Part shown: positions 18,213 to 25,517 of the stretch, piece by piece | How the letters are laid out: each line of letters opens with the position of its first letter | How positions within the stretch are numbered: position 1 is the first letter of the stretch | Translations under genes and position numbers: made by a program | Source: 40CM-2-70-7 sp035505915 | Lineage (GTDB): Bacteria; Gemmatimonadota; Gemmatimonadetes; Gemmatimonadales; GWC2-71-9 | DNA length: 59,373 bases | Direction: 5' to 3' | NCBI GenBank assembly: GCA_035505915.1 | Contig: DATJQI010000015.1 | Span: 1-59,373, forward strand | Notes under the pieces: model-generated | Told to the model about the DNA's origin: nothing | Seen by the model: the letters and a program-made list of their open reading frames with translations, nothing else | The model's database searches: none

Positions 18213-18946
18213 CGGCGCACGCCGCGGAGCGCTCCCCCATCCGGATCCCGGAGCTCGCGCCGGCGCTGGGGCGTCTGATCGTGCCGCGCCGGAGCGAGCC
18301 GCCCTGGATTCCGCTCGACGACATCGCGGATGAGCTGGCCACCGCCGTGATCGAGCTGGGAGGGGAGGCCCGGCGGCTGGTGGCGGAGGGCGGGGACCGG
18401 GACGCCGTGCTCGCCGCGCTGGGTCGCGCACGGTGGCTCGCCGCCTGGGAGCAGGCCGTGCGCCGGGCGTCCGAGCGGGTGGGTGATCACCTGGACGATC
18501 AGATCGAGCGCGTCGGCCGGGGCGTGCGGATGCCGCGGCGGAAGCGCCGGGCGCGGAAGCTGGTCGGCGTGGAGCGGCGGGCGCTGGTCGCTCGGCTCTC
18601 CGCGGGCGGATCCGGGCTGGTGGAGGCGCTCGACGAAGTGGACCGGACGGCGGCGCGGCTGCAGGAAGCGCCGGCCGGCGACGACGAAGCCCACGACCTC
18701 TGGCGGGAGGCGGTCCAGACCGCGGCGCGGCGACTCGAAGCCGCGTGGCTTGCGCTCGAGGAGGCGGTGCTGGTGGAGCGGAAGCACTGGGAGCCGGAGC
18801 TGGCCGCCCTGGCCGCGTGGCGGCCGGCGCTCTGGCCCGCGATCCTCGCCTGGGCCGTCGGCGCGGCCGTGGTGATCTGGCTCGGACTGGTGCTGGGCGG
18901 GTGGGTGGACGCCCCGGCCTGGCTCGCCCGGCGGCTCGGCTTCTGA
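18209..18946 (+). CDS. Unknown protein with C-terminal membrane segments
   Basis: 245 residues, not recognised. The first 200 residues are alpha-helical, rich in Arg, Glu, Leu and Ala. They include a basic patch (MPRRKRRARKLVGVERRALV) and long amphipathic helices. The last 45 residues contain one or two hydrophobic segments (ALWPAILAWAVGAAVVIWL, LVLGGWVDAPAWL). The layout suggests a cytosolic helical domain tethered to the membrane by its C-terminus. GTG 18209 overlaps the CYTH stop and the stop overlaps the acpS ATG, so it is a genuine translated operon member. Confidence 0.72.
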   Translation: MTAHAAERSPIRIPELAPALGRLIVPRRSEPPWIPLDDIADELATAVIELGGEARRLVAEGGDRDAVLAALGRARWLAAWEQAVRRASERVGDHLDDQIERVGRGVRMPRRKRRARKLVGVERRALVARLSAGGSGLVEALDEVDRTAARLQEAPAGDDEAHDLWREAVQTAARRLEAAWLALEEAVLVERKHWEPELAALAAWRPALWPAILAWAVGAAVVIWLGLVLGGWVDAPAWLARRLGF

Positions 18947-19353
18947 TGCTCAACGCGCTCGGCGTCGGCGTGGACCTCGTGGAGGTCGAGCGGGCGAGAA
19001 AAATGCTCGCCGACAAGGGGTCGCACGTCTACGACCGCTTGCTCACCGCCGCCGAAGCCGCGTATTGCCGGAGCCGGCCCGATCCGGCGGAGCACGTCGC
19101 GGTCCGGCTGGCCGCCAAAGAGGCCGTGTACAAGGCGCTGCAGGGGAGCGACGCGGCGCGCGGCATCGGGTGGCGCGACATCGAAGTGGTCCGGGAGCGG
19201 GACGGCCGTCCCCAGGTCACCTTGCACGGGCTCGCCCGCGAGCGGGCCGACGAGCTCCGCGCGGGTGCCGTCATGCTTTCCCTCTCTCACACCCACGAAG
19301 CCGCGATTGCGGTCGCGATCGTCGTGGGGCCGGGAATGCCAGCCGGGAGTTGA
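18946..19353 (+). CDS. acpS: Holo-[acyl-carrier-protein] synthase
   Basis: Transfers 4'-phosphopantetheine from CoA to a serine of apo-ACP, activating fatty-acid synthesis. 135 residues with the two family motifs: GVGVDLVEVER (Mg-binding Asp near residue 10) and RLAAKEAVYKAL (Glu/Lys, about 52-63). SLSHTHEAAIAVAIV follows near the end. ATG 18946 overlaps the previous stop by one base (TGATG). It is the last gene of the 14978-19353 run. The next promoter begins only a few bases after its stop. Confidence 0.94.
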   Translation: MLNALGVGVDLVEVERARKMLADKGSHVYDRLLTAAEAAYCRSRPDPAEHVAVRLAAKEAVYKALQGSDAARGIGWRDIEVVRERDGRPQVTLHGLARERADELRAGAVMLSLSHTHEAAIAVAIVVGPGMPAGS

Positions 19354-19355
19354 AG

Positions 19356-19384
19356 TTGCATCACCGATAAAGTCACTCTAGTAT
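19356..19384 (+). promoter_or_regulatory. Putative promoter of the cytochrome c/FTR1 gene
   Basis: TTGCAT (19356-19361), a 17-nt spacer and TAGTAT (19379-19384, four of six matches to TATAAT). The start site would fall near 19391, just ahead of the Fur box at 19400-19414, so a bound repressor would block initiation or clearance. Confidence 0.45.
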
Positions 19385-19399
19385 TCGTTGAACTCTATC

Positions 19400-19414
19400 T
19401 GAGAATCATTCTCA
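19400..19414. promoter_or_regulatory. Fur box (7-1-7 inverted repeat)
   Basis: TGAGAATCATTCTCA is a perfect 7-1-7 palindrome: TGAGAAT, one base, then its exact reverse complement. The minimal Fur box is TGATAATNATTATCA, so each half differs by one base, symmetrically. It lies immediately upstream of an iron-permease gene and downstream of a candidate promoter. This is strong contextual support for iron-dependent repression. Confidence 0.8.
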
Positions 19415-19419
19415 TCCCC

Positions 19420-21465
19420 ATCCGACGCGTCATCCCCCTCACCTCGCTCCTCCTCGCCGGCGTGCTTTCGGCGCAGGGGAAGGATTCGACGTCGGTGACG
19501 GCGGCGCGCCGGATGGTGTCGGCCGTGGCGCTGGCGGCGCAGGAGTACCGCAACGGCGTGCCGCCCGCCGGCGGACGCGTCACGGCCCCGGAGGAGATCG
19601 CCGAGGCGCGTCTGTTCCTGGGTCAGGCGGGGCGGGAGGTGGCGGCGCTGCCCGATTCGCTCCGCGCGCCGGTCGGACTGGCCGTCGGGGCGCTGCGCGC
19701 GGCGCTCGATCGGGCGGCGCCGCCGGCCCCGGACTCCGTGGCGCAGTGGGCGGACGCGATCGTGAAGCGCGTCACCTCGGCGTTCGGCGGCGCTCTCGAT
19801 CCCTATCCGGCGGTCCCGCCGACGCTCGCGCGCGGGACCCGGGTCTTCGAGCAGCACTGTGTGACGTGCCACGGACCGGCGGGCCGCGGGGACGGGCCCG
19901 CGGGGAAGGGGCTGAATCCTCCGCCCGCGAACCTCGCCGACGCCGCCGCGATGCGCACCGTCGCCCCGCTCGACGTGTACCGGAAGGTGACGATCGGCGT
20001 GGCCGGCACGGCCATGCCCCGGTTCGACGCCACGCTCTCCGCCGACGACCGCTGGGCGGTGGCCGCGTACGTGTCGCTCCTCCGCGCCGATCCGCGGGTG
20101 GTGCACGAGGGGGAAGGGGTCTACGCGCTGCAGTGCGCGTCGTGCCACGGGACCGCCGGGGGCGGAGACGGCGCGCTGGCCGCGGCGCTTTCGGTCCGGC
20201 CTCCGGCGCTCCGCGACCTCGCGATCACCGGCCGCTTCTCGGACGCCGAGCTGGCCGAGCTGGTCGCGCGCGGCCGGGCGGGGACGCCGATGCCGGCGTT
20301 CAGCCGGCTGACCGACAGCGCGTCGGTCGATCACGTGGTGGCGTTCGTCCGGACGCTGAACCTGCCGGCGCGGCGCGCGGCCGAGGGCGGCAGCGCGGCC
20401 GCCGCGGCGTTCGCCACCGTCCGGCTCCGGCTCGACTCGGCCGTCCAGCACCGCTCCGCGGACGAAGCGTTCGACGCCTATCTCGCGTTCGAGCAGGTGG
20501 AAACCGACGTGCGGGCCCGGAACGCGCCCCTGGCCGGGGAGCTGGAAGACGGCTTCGCCAACCTGCGCAACCGGGCCGCCGCCGGCGCCGGCGTCGCCGA
20601 GCTGTCGGCACAGGAGGAGCAGATCCTGGCCGGACTGGAGCGCGCCGAGCGCGAGGTGGCGGACCGGGACTCCCGCGCCAACCTGTTCCTCGAGTCCCTG
20701 GGCATCACGCTGCGCGAGGGCTTCGAGGCCATCCTGATCATCGGCGCGCTGATGGCGTTTCTGGCCAAGGCCGGGGCCGTGGAGCGGCGGCGCGACGTGG
20801 CGTGGGGGGCCTGGCTCGCCGTCGGCGCCAGCCTGCTCACCTTCGCCGGCGTCGAGCTGCTCTTCGAGGTCACGTCGAACCAGCGCGAAGCCCTCGAAGG
20901 CTGGACCATGCTGCTCGCCACCCTCGTACTCTTCTGGGTGAGCTACTGGCTCCTCTCCAAGGTCGAGGCGGACAAGTGGAACGCCTTCGTCCGGGACAAA
21001 GTGAAGAGCGCGCTGTCCTCGGGCTCGCGCTGGGCGCTGGCCGGCGTCGCCTTCCTGGCGGTGTACCGCGAAGGCTTCGAGACCATCCTCTTCTACAAGG
21101 CGCTCCTCACGAGCGGTGACACGGGCGGGGTCGTGGCGGTCCTGGCCGGGCTCGCGCTCGGCGCCGTGGGCCTGGTGGGGATTTACGTCGCGATCAACCG
21201 GTTCGGGATGCGCCTGCCCCTGCGCCCCTTCTTCGCCGTGACCGGCGGACTGCTCTACTACATGGCGTTCGTGTTCGCGGGGAAGGGCATCGCGGAGCTT
21301 CAGAATGCGGGCGTGGTGGGGATGCACCCGGTGTCATGGGGACCGCGGCTGCCGGCGCTCGGCATGTATCCCACCGCGCAATCGATGCTGGCGCAGGGCG
21401 TGCTCCTGCTTCTCGCCCTGATCGCGGTCGGGTGGGCGGTGGCTCCCCGGCGGGCGCCCCGCTAG
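19420..21465 (+). CDS. Di-heme cytochrome c / FTR1-family iron permease fusion
   Basis: High-affinity ferrous iron uptake: heme domains probably oxidise Fe(II) or carry electrons while the FTR1 permease imports iron. About 681 residues: signal peptide, then two periplasmic cytochrome c motifs (CVTCH at 19858-19872, CASCH at 20134-20148). A helical linker follows, then a seven-helix FTR1 domain with both REGFE motifs (20713-20727, 21067-21081), the REXXE iron-binding signature. The first ordinary start, GTG 19462, would remove the signal peptide. Translating from ATC 19420 gives MRRVIPLTSLLLAGVLSAQ, a good signal. CTG 19399 is another possibility. A Fur box lies just upstream. Confidence 0.9.
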   Translation: MRRVIPLTSLLLAGVLSAQGKDSTSVTAARRMVSAVALAAQEYRNGVPPAGGRVTAPEEIAEARLFLGQAGREVAALPDSLRAPVGLAVGALRAALDRAAPPAPDSVAQWADAIVKRVTSAFGGALDPYPAVPPTLARGTRVFEQHCVTCHGPAGRGDGPAGKGLNPPPANLADAAAMRTVAPLDVYRKVTIGVAGTAMPRFDATLSADDRWAVAAYVSLLRADPRVVHEGEGVYALQCASCHGTAGGGDGALAAALSVRPPALRDLAITGRFSDAELAELVARGRAGTPMPAFSRLTDSASVDHVVAFVRTLNLPARRAAEGGSAAAAAFATVRLRLDSAVQHRSADEAFDAYLAFEQVETDVRARNAPLAGELEDGFANLRNRAAAGAGVAELSAQEEQILAGLERAEREVADRDSRANLFLESLGITLREGFEAILIIGALMAFLAKAGAVERRRDVAWGAWLAVGASLLTFAGVELLFEVTSNQREALEGWTMLLATLVLFWVSYWLLSKVEADKWNAFVRDKVKSALSSGSRWALAGVAFLAVYREGFETILFYKALLTSGDTGGVVAVLAGLALGAVGLVGIYVAINRFGMRLPLRPFFAVTGGLLYYMAFVFAGKGIAELQNAGVVGMHPVSWGPRLPALGMYPTAQSMLAQGVLLLLALIAVGWAVAPRRAPR

Positions 21466-22346
21466 GTCGCCCCCGCGGGGGCGACCTTCGGCGCCTCGTG
21501 CTTGCGCGGCGCCAGAGTCTTGTCGATGTCGGCGCCGGTGCCGTCCGGCGTCTGCCACCTCCGAGTGAAGTAGTACCCCACCCCGATCAGCACCACGCTG
21601 GTCGCCTGTGCCAGTGTGAACGGTCCGAGCAGCCGGTCGTCCTTGGCCCGGATGAACTCGATCAGGAACCGCTCGGCGCCCGCCAGCATCAGGTAGCAGC
21701 CGAAGAGCCAACCCATCCCGTGCGTGTGGGTGCGACGGTTCCACAGCCACCAGAACACGAACAGCATCGCGGCCGTCTCGTAGATCTCGGTCGGGTGGAC
21801 CGCGACCACGGTGAGCTGATTGGTGCCGGGCGGGAAATGGATGTGGTACTGCGACAGCTCTCCGACGGTGGTCGGCGGGAGCCCCTGGGGGAACTTCATG
21901 CCCCACGGCAGGGACGTCGGGATTCCGTAGTCGTCGTTCACGAGGAAGCATCCGACGCGTCCCAGGGCGTACCCCAGGGCCAGGGGAGCCGCGACGAGGT
22001 CCGCGGTGAACCGCCACGGCACCCGCCGCAGCCATCCGGCGAAGATCACCCCCGCCGACCCGCCCAGCAGTCCGCCGTACCACACGAATCCGCCCCGCCG
22101 GAAGAGGGCTTCGGTCCCGGTGAGCCCCACGTACCACAGCTTGGCGCCGACGATGCCGCCGAGCACCGACCACCAGACGATGCTCGCCCCGAACTCTTCG
22201 TCCAGGCCGCGGCGCTGGAGCTCCACGTGAATGGCCCAGGCCCCGCAGAGAAAGGCGGCCATCAGCATCAGGCCGTAGCCGGTGACGATGAAGGGCCCGA
22301 TCACGGGCCAGGTGCCGAGATGAATCGCGAACGGATAGACCGTCAT
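21462..22346 (-). CDS. lgt: Prolipoprotein diacylglyceryl transferase
   Basis: Inner-membrane enzyme that moves diacylglyceryl from phosphatidylglycerol to the lipobox cysteine, the first step of lipoprotein maturation. 294 residues with seven or so membrane helices. Signature segments: FVWYGGLLGG (catalytic His region of the family replaced by this aromatic-rich stretch), LGRVGCFLVNDDYG, HPTEIYE, and the conserved arginine in GAERFLIEFIRAKD. ATG 22346 is used; longer in-frame sequence upstream runs into the heptamer repeat and tsaD. It is the last gene of the long minus-strand block. Confidence 0.94.
   Translation of the reverse strand: MTVYPFAIHLGTWPVIGPFIVTGYGLMLMAAFLCGAWAIHVELQRRGLDEEFGASIVWWSVLGGIVGAKLWYVGLTGTEALFRRGGFVWYGGLLGGSAGVIFAGWLRRVPWRFTADLVAAPLALGYALGRVGCFLVNDDYGIPTSLPWGMKFPQGLPPTTVGELSQYHIHFPPGTNQLTVVAVHPTEIYETAAMLFVFWWLWNRRTHTHGMGWLFGCYLMLAGAERFLIEFIRAKDDRLLGPFTLAQATSVVLIGVGYYFTRRWQTPDGTGADIDKTLAPRKHEAPKVAPAGAT
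21464..21487. terminator. Perfect 24-bp palindrome at convergent gene ends, likely bidirectional terminator
   Basis: AGGTCGCCCCCG is followed at once by its exact reverse complement, so a 10-12 bp, almost all-GC stem could form on either strand. It spans the last bases of the FTR1 stop codon and encodes the last residues of Lgt. There is no U-tract, so intrinsic termination is unproven. It sits exactly where the permease transcript and the long lgt-side operon collide. Confidence 0.5.
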
Positions 22347-22354
22347 GGGAGATC

Positions 22355-22382
22355 CGGAATCAGGGATTGGGAATCGGGGATT
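22355..22382 (-). repeat. Four tandem heptamers (RATYCCN) at the tsaD-lgt junction
   Basis: Read on the minus strand: AATCCCC, GATTCCC, AATCCCT, GATTCCG, four back-to-back 7-mers of the form RATYCCN. The array encodes the last residues of TsaD (SPIPNP) and supplies its stop codon, and it ends 9 bases before the lgt ATG. A related heptamer array is at 42494-42514. Confidence 0.7.
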
Positions 22383-23403
22383 GGTACGGCTCCAACCCCG
22401 GAATCGGGAGATCCGCGCGGGCATCGAGGGTCCAGTCGCTCCGCTCGCCCCGCTCGAGGCGCCACCACCCCGCCCGCGCGATCATTCCCGCGTTGTCCTG
22501 GTTGAGGCGCGGGCTCGCCACCGCCACCCGGGCCCGGCCCGCCAGCCGTTCGGCGGCGCGGGCCGCCAAAGCCTTGCTGCATGCTACCCCGCCCCCCAGC
22601 ACCGCGGTCCGGTAGCCGGTGGCGTCCACGGCGCGGGAGAGCTTGGTCACCAGCACGTCCAGCACCGCGTCCTGGAATCCCCGCGCCAGGTCGGCGCGGT
22701 CGCGCTCGAGATTCGGGCTCTCCTGCACGGCGTTCCGGACGGCGGTCTTGAGCCCCGAAAACGAGAACTCGAAGCCGTCGTCCCGCATCGGTCGCGGGAA
22801 CGTGAACCGGGACGGATCTCCTTCGCGCGCCAGGCGCTCGATGGCGGGGCCGCCGGGATAGCCGAGGCCCAGGAGGGTCGCGACCTTGTCGAACGCCTCG
22901 CCGGCCGCGTCGTCCCTGGTGGCGCCCATCAGCCGGTAGCGGCCCCACGCCGGCACGTCGAGCAGCAGGGTGTGGCCGCCGGAGACGAGAAGCGCCACGA
23001 ACGGGGGCTCGAGGGTCGGGTCCTCCACGGCGGGCGCGAAGAGATGCCCTTCCATGTGGTTCACGCCGATCAAGGCCCGGTCCCCGGCATACGCCAGGGC
23101 CTTGCCGTAGACCACGCCCACCAGCAGCGCGCCTACGAGGCCTGGGCCCGAGGTCACCGCGACCGCGTCGACCGCGCCGAACGCCACACCCGCCTGATCG
23201 AGGGCCCGTTCGACCACCGAGGGCAGGGCCGCCAGGTGGGCCCGGCTGGCCAGCTCCGGGACCACGCCGCCGAACACCTGATGGATGTCCTGGGAGAGGA
23301 TCACCAGGCTGGCGAGCTCCGGCGGCGCCGATCCGCTCCGCACCAGGACGGCGGCGGAGGTCTCGTCGCAGGAAGTCTCGATGCCCAGAACGACGTCGCT
23401 CAC
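22360..23403 (-). CDS. tsaD: tRNA N6-adenosine threonylcarbamoyltransferase
   Basis: Catalytic Kae1/TsaD subunit making t6A37 in ANN-decoding tRNAs, from threonylcarbamoyl-AMP. 347 residues of ASKHA fold. Motifs: GIETSCDETSAAV at the N-terminus, metal-binding HMEGH near residue 115, LLVSGGHT, FSFSGLKTAV, and the closing metal aspartate in RLNQDNAGMIA. GTG 23403 overlaps the YbbR stop by 4 bp. The C-terminal tail (LEPYQSPIPNP) runs into a heptamer repeat and is probably not functional sequence. No tsaB or tsaE is nearby. Confidence 0.96.
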   Translation of the reverse strand: MSDVVLGIETSCDETSAAVLVRSGSAPPELASLVILSQDIHQVFGGVVPELASRAHLAALPSVVERALDQAGVAFGAVDAVAVTSGPGLVGALLVGVVYGKALAYAGDRALIGVNHMEGHLFAPAVEDPTLEPPFVALLVSGGHTLLLDVPAWGRYRLMGATRDDAAGEAFDKVATLLGLGYPGGPAIERLAREGDPSRFTFPRPMRDDGFEFSFSGLKTAVRNAVQESPNLERDRADLARGFQDAVLDVLVTKLSRAVDATGYRTAVLGGGVACSKALAARAAERLAGRARVAVASPRLNQDNAGMIARAGWWRLERGERSDWTLDARADLPIPGLEPYQSPIPNP

Positions 23404-24326
23404 GGCTTCCGCTTCAGGGTGGCCGAGTCGGGTACGGCGTGCGCGGAAATCCCCGGGGGCGCGAGCACCGTCAGGTGCGCGGCGCCGCCCCCGCCGGGAG
23501 CGGCGGCGCCGAGCCGGGCGATGACCTTCACGCTGTCGCGGGTGAGATTCACCAGGCGCTCCGCGACGCCCTGGACCTCCACGGACACGTGATCGGGCGT
23601 GAACACGAACCCGGTCGGCACGCCCGCGCCGGTCTCGACCGGAATGCCGCCGAACACCCGACGGGCCGGGACCACGACGTCTCCCGTCACCTGCACTTCG
23701 CGGGGTGCGACCCGCACCACGCCCAGCGGCGTGGTGTCGAGGGGCACCACGCGGTTGAACGATCCCGACAGGCCGGTCAGCTCGGTCGGCACCGTGAGAA
23801 CCGAGTCGATCCCGGCGAGCAACCGGTCGGGACCCACCAGGTGCGCCAGGTTCGGCGTGATCGCGAGGCCGCCGCGCAGGACGCCGCCCGAGTCGGTGGA
23901 CACGGTGATCCGGGGCACGATGGGGACGTCTTTCCGCGCCACGGAGTCGAGCATCACCGTGATGTCGCGGGGACTGATGTCCGTGATCTGCACGTCCGCG
24001 GTCTTGGGGAGGCCGATGTCGGCGGGCCGGAGCGCCACGTGCCAGGTTCCGCCGGCGAAGGTATCGGGGACCGAAATTGTGATCGTCCGCGAGAACGAAC
24101 GGAGCTTGAGGAGCTGACCGCCCCGGCCCTCCATCGCCACCGACACCGGGGGCGGCGCGTTGCGCAGAGCCCGCCCCGGCGGCACCCGGACGTCGAGGGT
24201 CATGGTGAAGGACTGGCTGATGGGCTGCTGCGCCGCGACCGCGACGTAGAGCAGGAGCGCGAGGAACAGCGCCGCCAGCTTGAGCGGCCAGTTCCGCGTG
24301 GCGAGCTGCGCCAGGTTAATGGCCAT
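23400..24326 (-). CDS. YbbR-domain membrane-anchored protein (CdaR-like)
   Basis: 308 residues. An N-terminal membrane helix (WPLKLAALFLALLLYVAVA, about 13-31) is followed by an extracytoplasmic part with about three YbbR repeats. In Firmicutes, YbbR/CdaR proteins bind the diadenylate cyclase CdaA. No cyclase gene is present in this window, so a c-di-AMP link is only a possibility. ATG 24326 overlaps the tlpA 3' end by 11 bp, and its TGA overlaps the tsaD GTG. Confidence 0.82.
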   Translation of the reverse strand: MAINLAQLATRNWPLKLAALFLALLLYVAVAAQQPISQSFTMTLDVRVPPGRALRNAPPPVSVAMEGRGGQLLKLRSFSRTITISVPDTFAGGTWHVALRPADIGLPKTADVQITDISPRDITVMLDSVARKDVPIVPRITVSTDSGGVLRGGLAITPNLAHLVGPDRLLAGIDSVLTVPTELTGLSGSFNRVVPLDTTPLGVVRVAPREVQVTGDVVVPARRVFGGIPVETGAGVPTGFVFTPDHVSVEVQGVAERLVNLTRDSVKVIARLGAAAPGGGGAAHLTVLAPPGISAHAVPDSATLKRKP

Positions 24327-24849
24327 TGAGCAGGGAGCGGATGAGCTGGACGTTGACGGGGCCGTCCCACTCCGCGGCGCCGATGACCTTTTTCATGATC
24401 TTCCCCTGCCGGTCCACGACGAAGCTCTCGGGCACGCCCGTGGTCTGATACTCGTCCTGGATGGCCCCGCTCTGGTCCTGAAGAATCGGGAAGGTCAGTC
24501 CGAACTGGCGGGCGAAGGCCGTCACGGTTCCAGAGTCGGCCTTGTCGATGCTCACCGACACGATGCGGAACGACGTATCGGTCACCAGGTGGTGCAGTCG
24601 CTCGATGGCGGGCATCTCGGCCCGGCAGGGCTCGCACCAGGTGGCCCAGATGTTCACGAGCAGGACCTTCCCCCGGTAATCCGCCATGCCCACGGGCTTC
24701 GCGGTGGTGAGGTCCACGGCGTGGAAGTCCGGAGCTTGGGACCCCACCCCCACCAGGTCGATCTGCGGGAGGATCTTGAGCACCAGCGCGACGACGAGCA
24801 CGAGAATCGCGGCCACGCCCAGCCCGATGCTCCAGCGCCGGCGGTTCAG
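24316..24849 (-). CDS. TlpA/ResA-type membrane-anchored thiol-disulfide oxidoreductase
   Basis: Periplasm-facing thioredoxin-like reductant, likely used in cytochrome c maturation or disulfide repair. The active site WATWCEPC is followed by RAEMPAIERL, typical of TlpA/ResA. TGVPESFVVD carries the cis-proline. From CTG 24849 the protein is 177 residues and begins MNRRRWSIGLGVAAILVLV, a positively charged n-region followed by a membrane anchor. A perfect GGAGGT lies 5 nt before that CTG, and the CTG overlaps the rpe stop (CTGA). The first ordinary start (GTG 24816) has no ribosome-binding site and loses the charged n-region. Confidence 0.9.
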   Translation of the reverse strand: MNRRRWSIGLGVAAILVLVVALVLKILPQIDLVGVGSQAPDFHAVDLTTAKPVGMADYRGKVLLVNIWATWCEPCRAEMPAIERLHHLVTDTSFRIVSVSIDKADSGTVTAFARQFGLTFPILQDQSGAIQDEYQTTGVPESFVVDRQGKIMKKVIGAAEWDGPVNVQLIRSLLNGH

Positions 24850-25517
24850 GCGGCACCTCCGCAGCGTCGACGCAGCTCCCCGACCTGCTTCGCGGGATCG
24901 GCCGCGCCGAAGACCGCCTGGCCCGCCACGAACGTGTCGGCGCCGGCGCCGCGGGCCCGCGCGATGGTGTCCGGACCGATGCCGCCGTCCACCTCGAGGT
25001 ACGCGTCCCGCCCGCGGGCGACCAGCAGATCCTTGGCGCGCTTGATCTTCCGGTCCGAAGCCGGGATGTAGCTCTGCCCGCCGAATCCCGGGTTCACCGT
25101 CATGATGAGAAGCAGATCGACGTCGTCGACCACGTCCTCGACCCGGCCCAGGGGGGTCGCGGGATTCAGCGCGAGTCCCGCCTTCATGCCCCGCTGGCGA
25201 ATGGCCGCGAGCTGGCGCTGGACGTGGATCGTGGCTTCAGGATGGAAAGTGAGGCTCGCCGCGCCGGCGTCCGCCATCGGCCCGATGTAATGCTCGGGCT
25301 CCATCACCATCAGATGCACGTCGATGGGGAGATCGGTCAGCTTCTTCAGCGCCGTCACCATGTTGGCGCCGAACGTCAGGTTGGGGACGAAGCGGCCGTC
25401 CATCACGTCCACGTGCAGCCAGTCCGCCCCACCCGTGACCACCTGGCCCACCTGCTCGGCCAGGCGCGTGAGATCGGCGGACAGGACCGAGGGAGCGATG
25501 CGGATGCCCGCGCTCAT
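24846..25517 (-). CDS. rpe: Ribulose-phosphate 3-epimerase
   Basis: Interconverts ribulose-5-phosphate and xylulose-5-phosphate in the pentose phosphate pathway. 223 residues, TIM barrel. Signatures: IAPSVLSADLTRL, the catalytic WLHVDVMDGRFVPN (metal-binding His and Asp), PIDVHLMV, MTVNPGFGGQ and LEVDGGI. ATG 25517 overlaps the PASTA-gene stop (ATGA), and its own stop overlaps the tlpA start (CTGA). The rsmB-PASTA-rpe order resembles the rsmB-PASTA kinase-rpe order of other bacteria, here without the kinase domain. Confidence 0.96.
   Translation of the reverse strand: MSAGIRIAPSVLSADLTRLAEQVGQVVTGGADWLHVDVMDGRFVPNLTFGANMVTALKKLTDLPIDVHLMVMEPEHYIGPMADAGAASLTFHPEATIHVQRQLAAIRQRGMKAGLALNPATPLGRVEDVVDDVDLLLIMTVNPGFGGQSYIPASDRKIKRAKDLLVARGRDAYLEVDGGIGPDTIARARGAGADTFVAGQAVFGAADPAKQVGELRRRCGGAA

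Noticed and set aside
15211..18342. A 1043-codon open frame on the minus strand opposite the P1 peptidase to CYTH genes
   Set aside because: Composition is Arg/Pro/Ala/Gly-rich with no motif. The plus-strand genes here have clear families and overlap like an operon. It is an antisense shadow of GC-rich codons.
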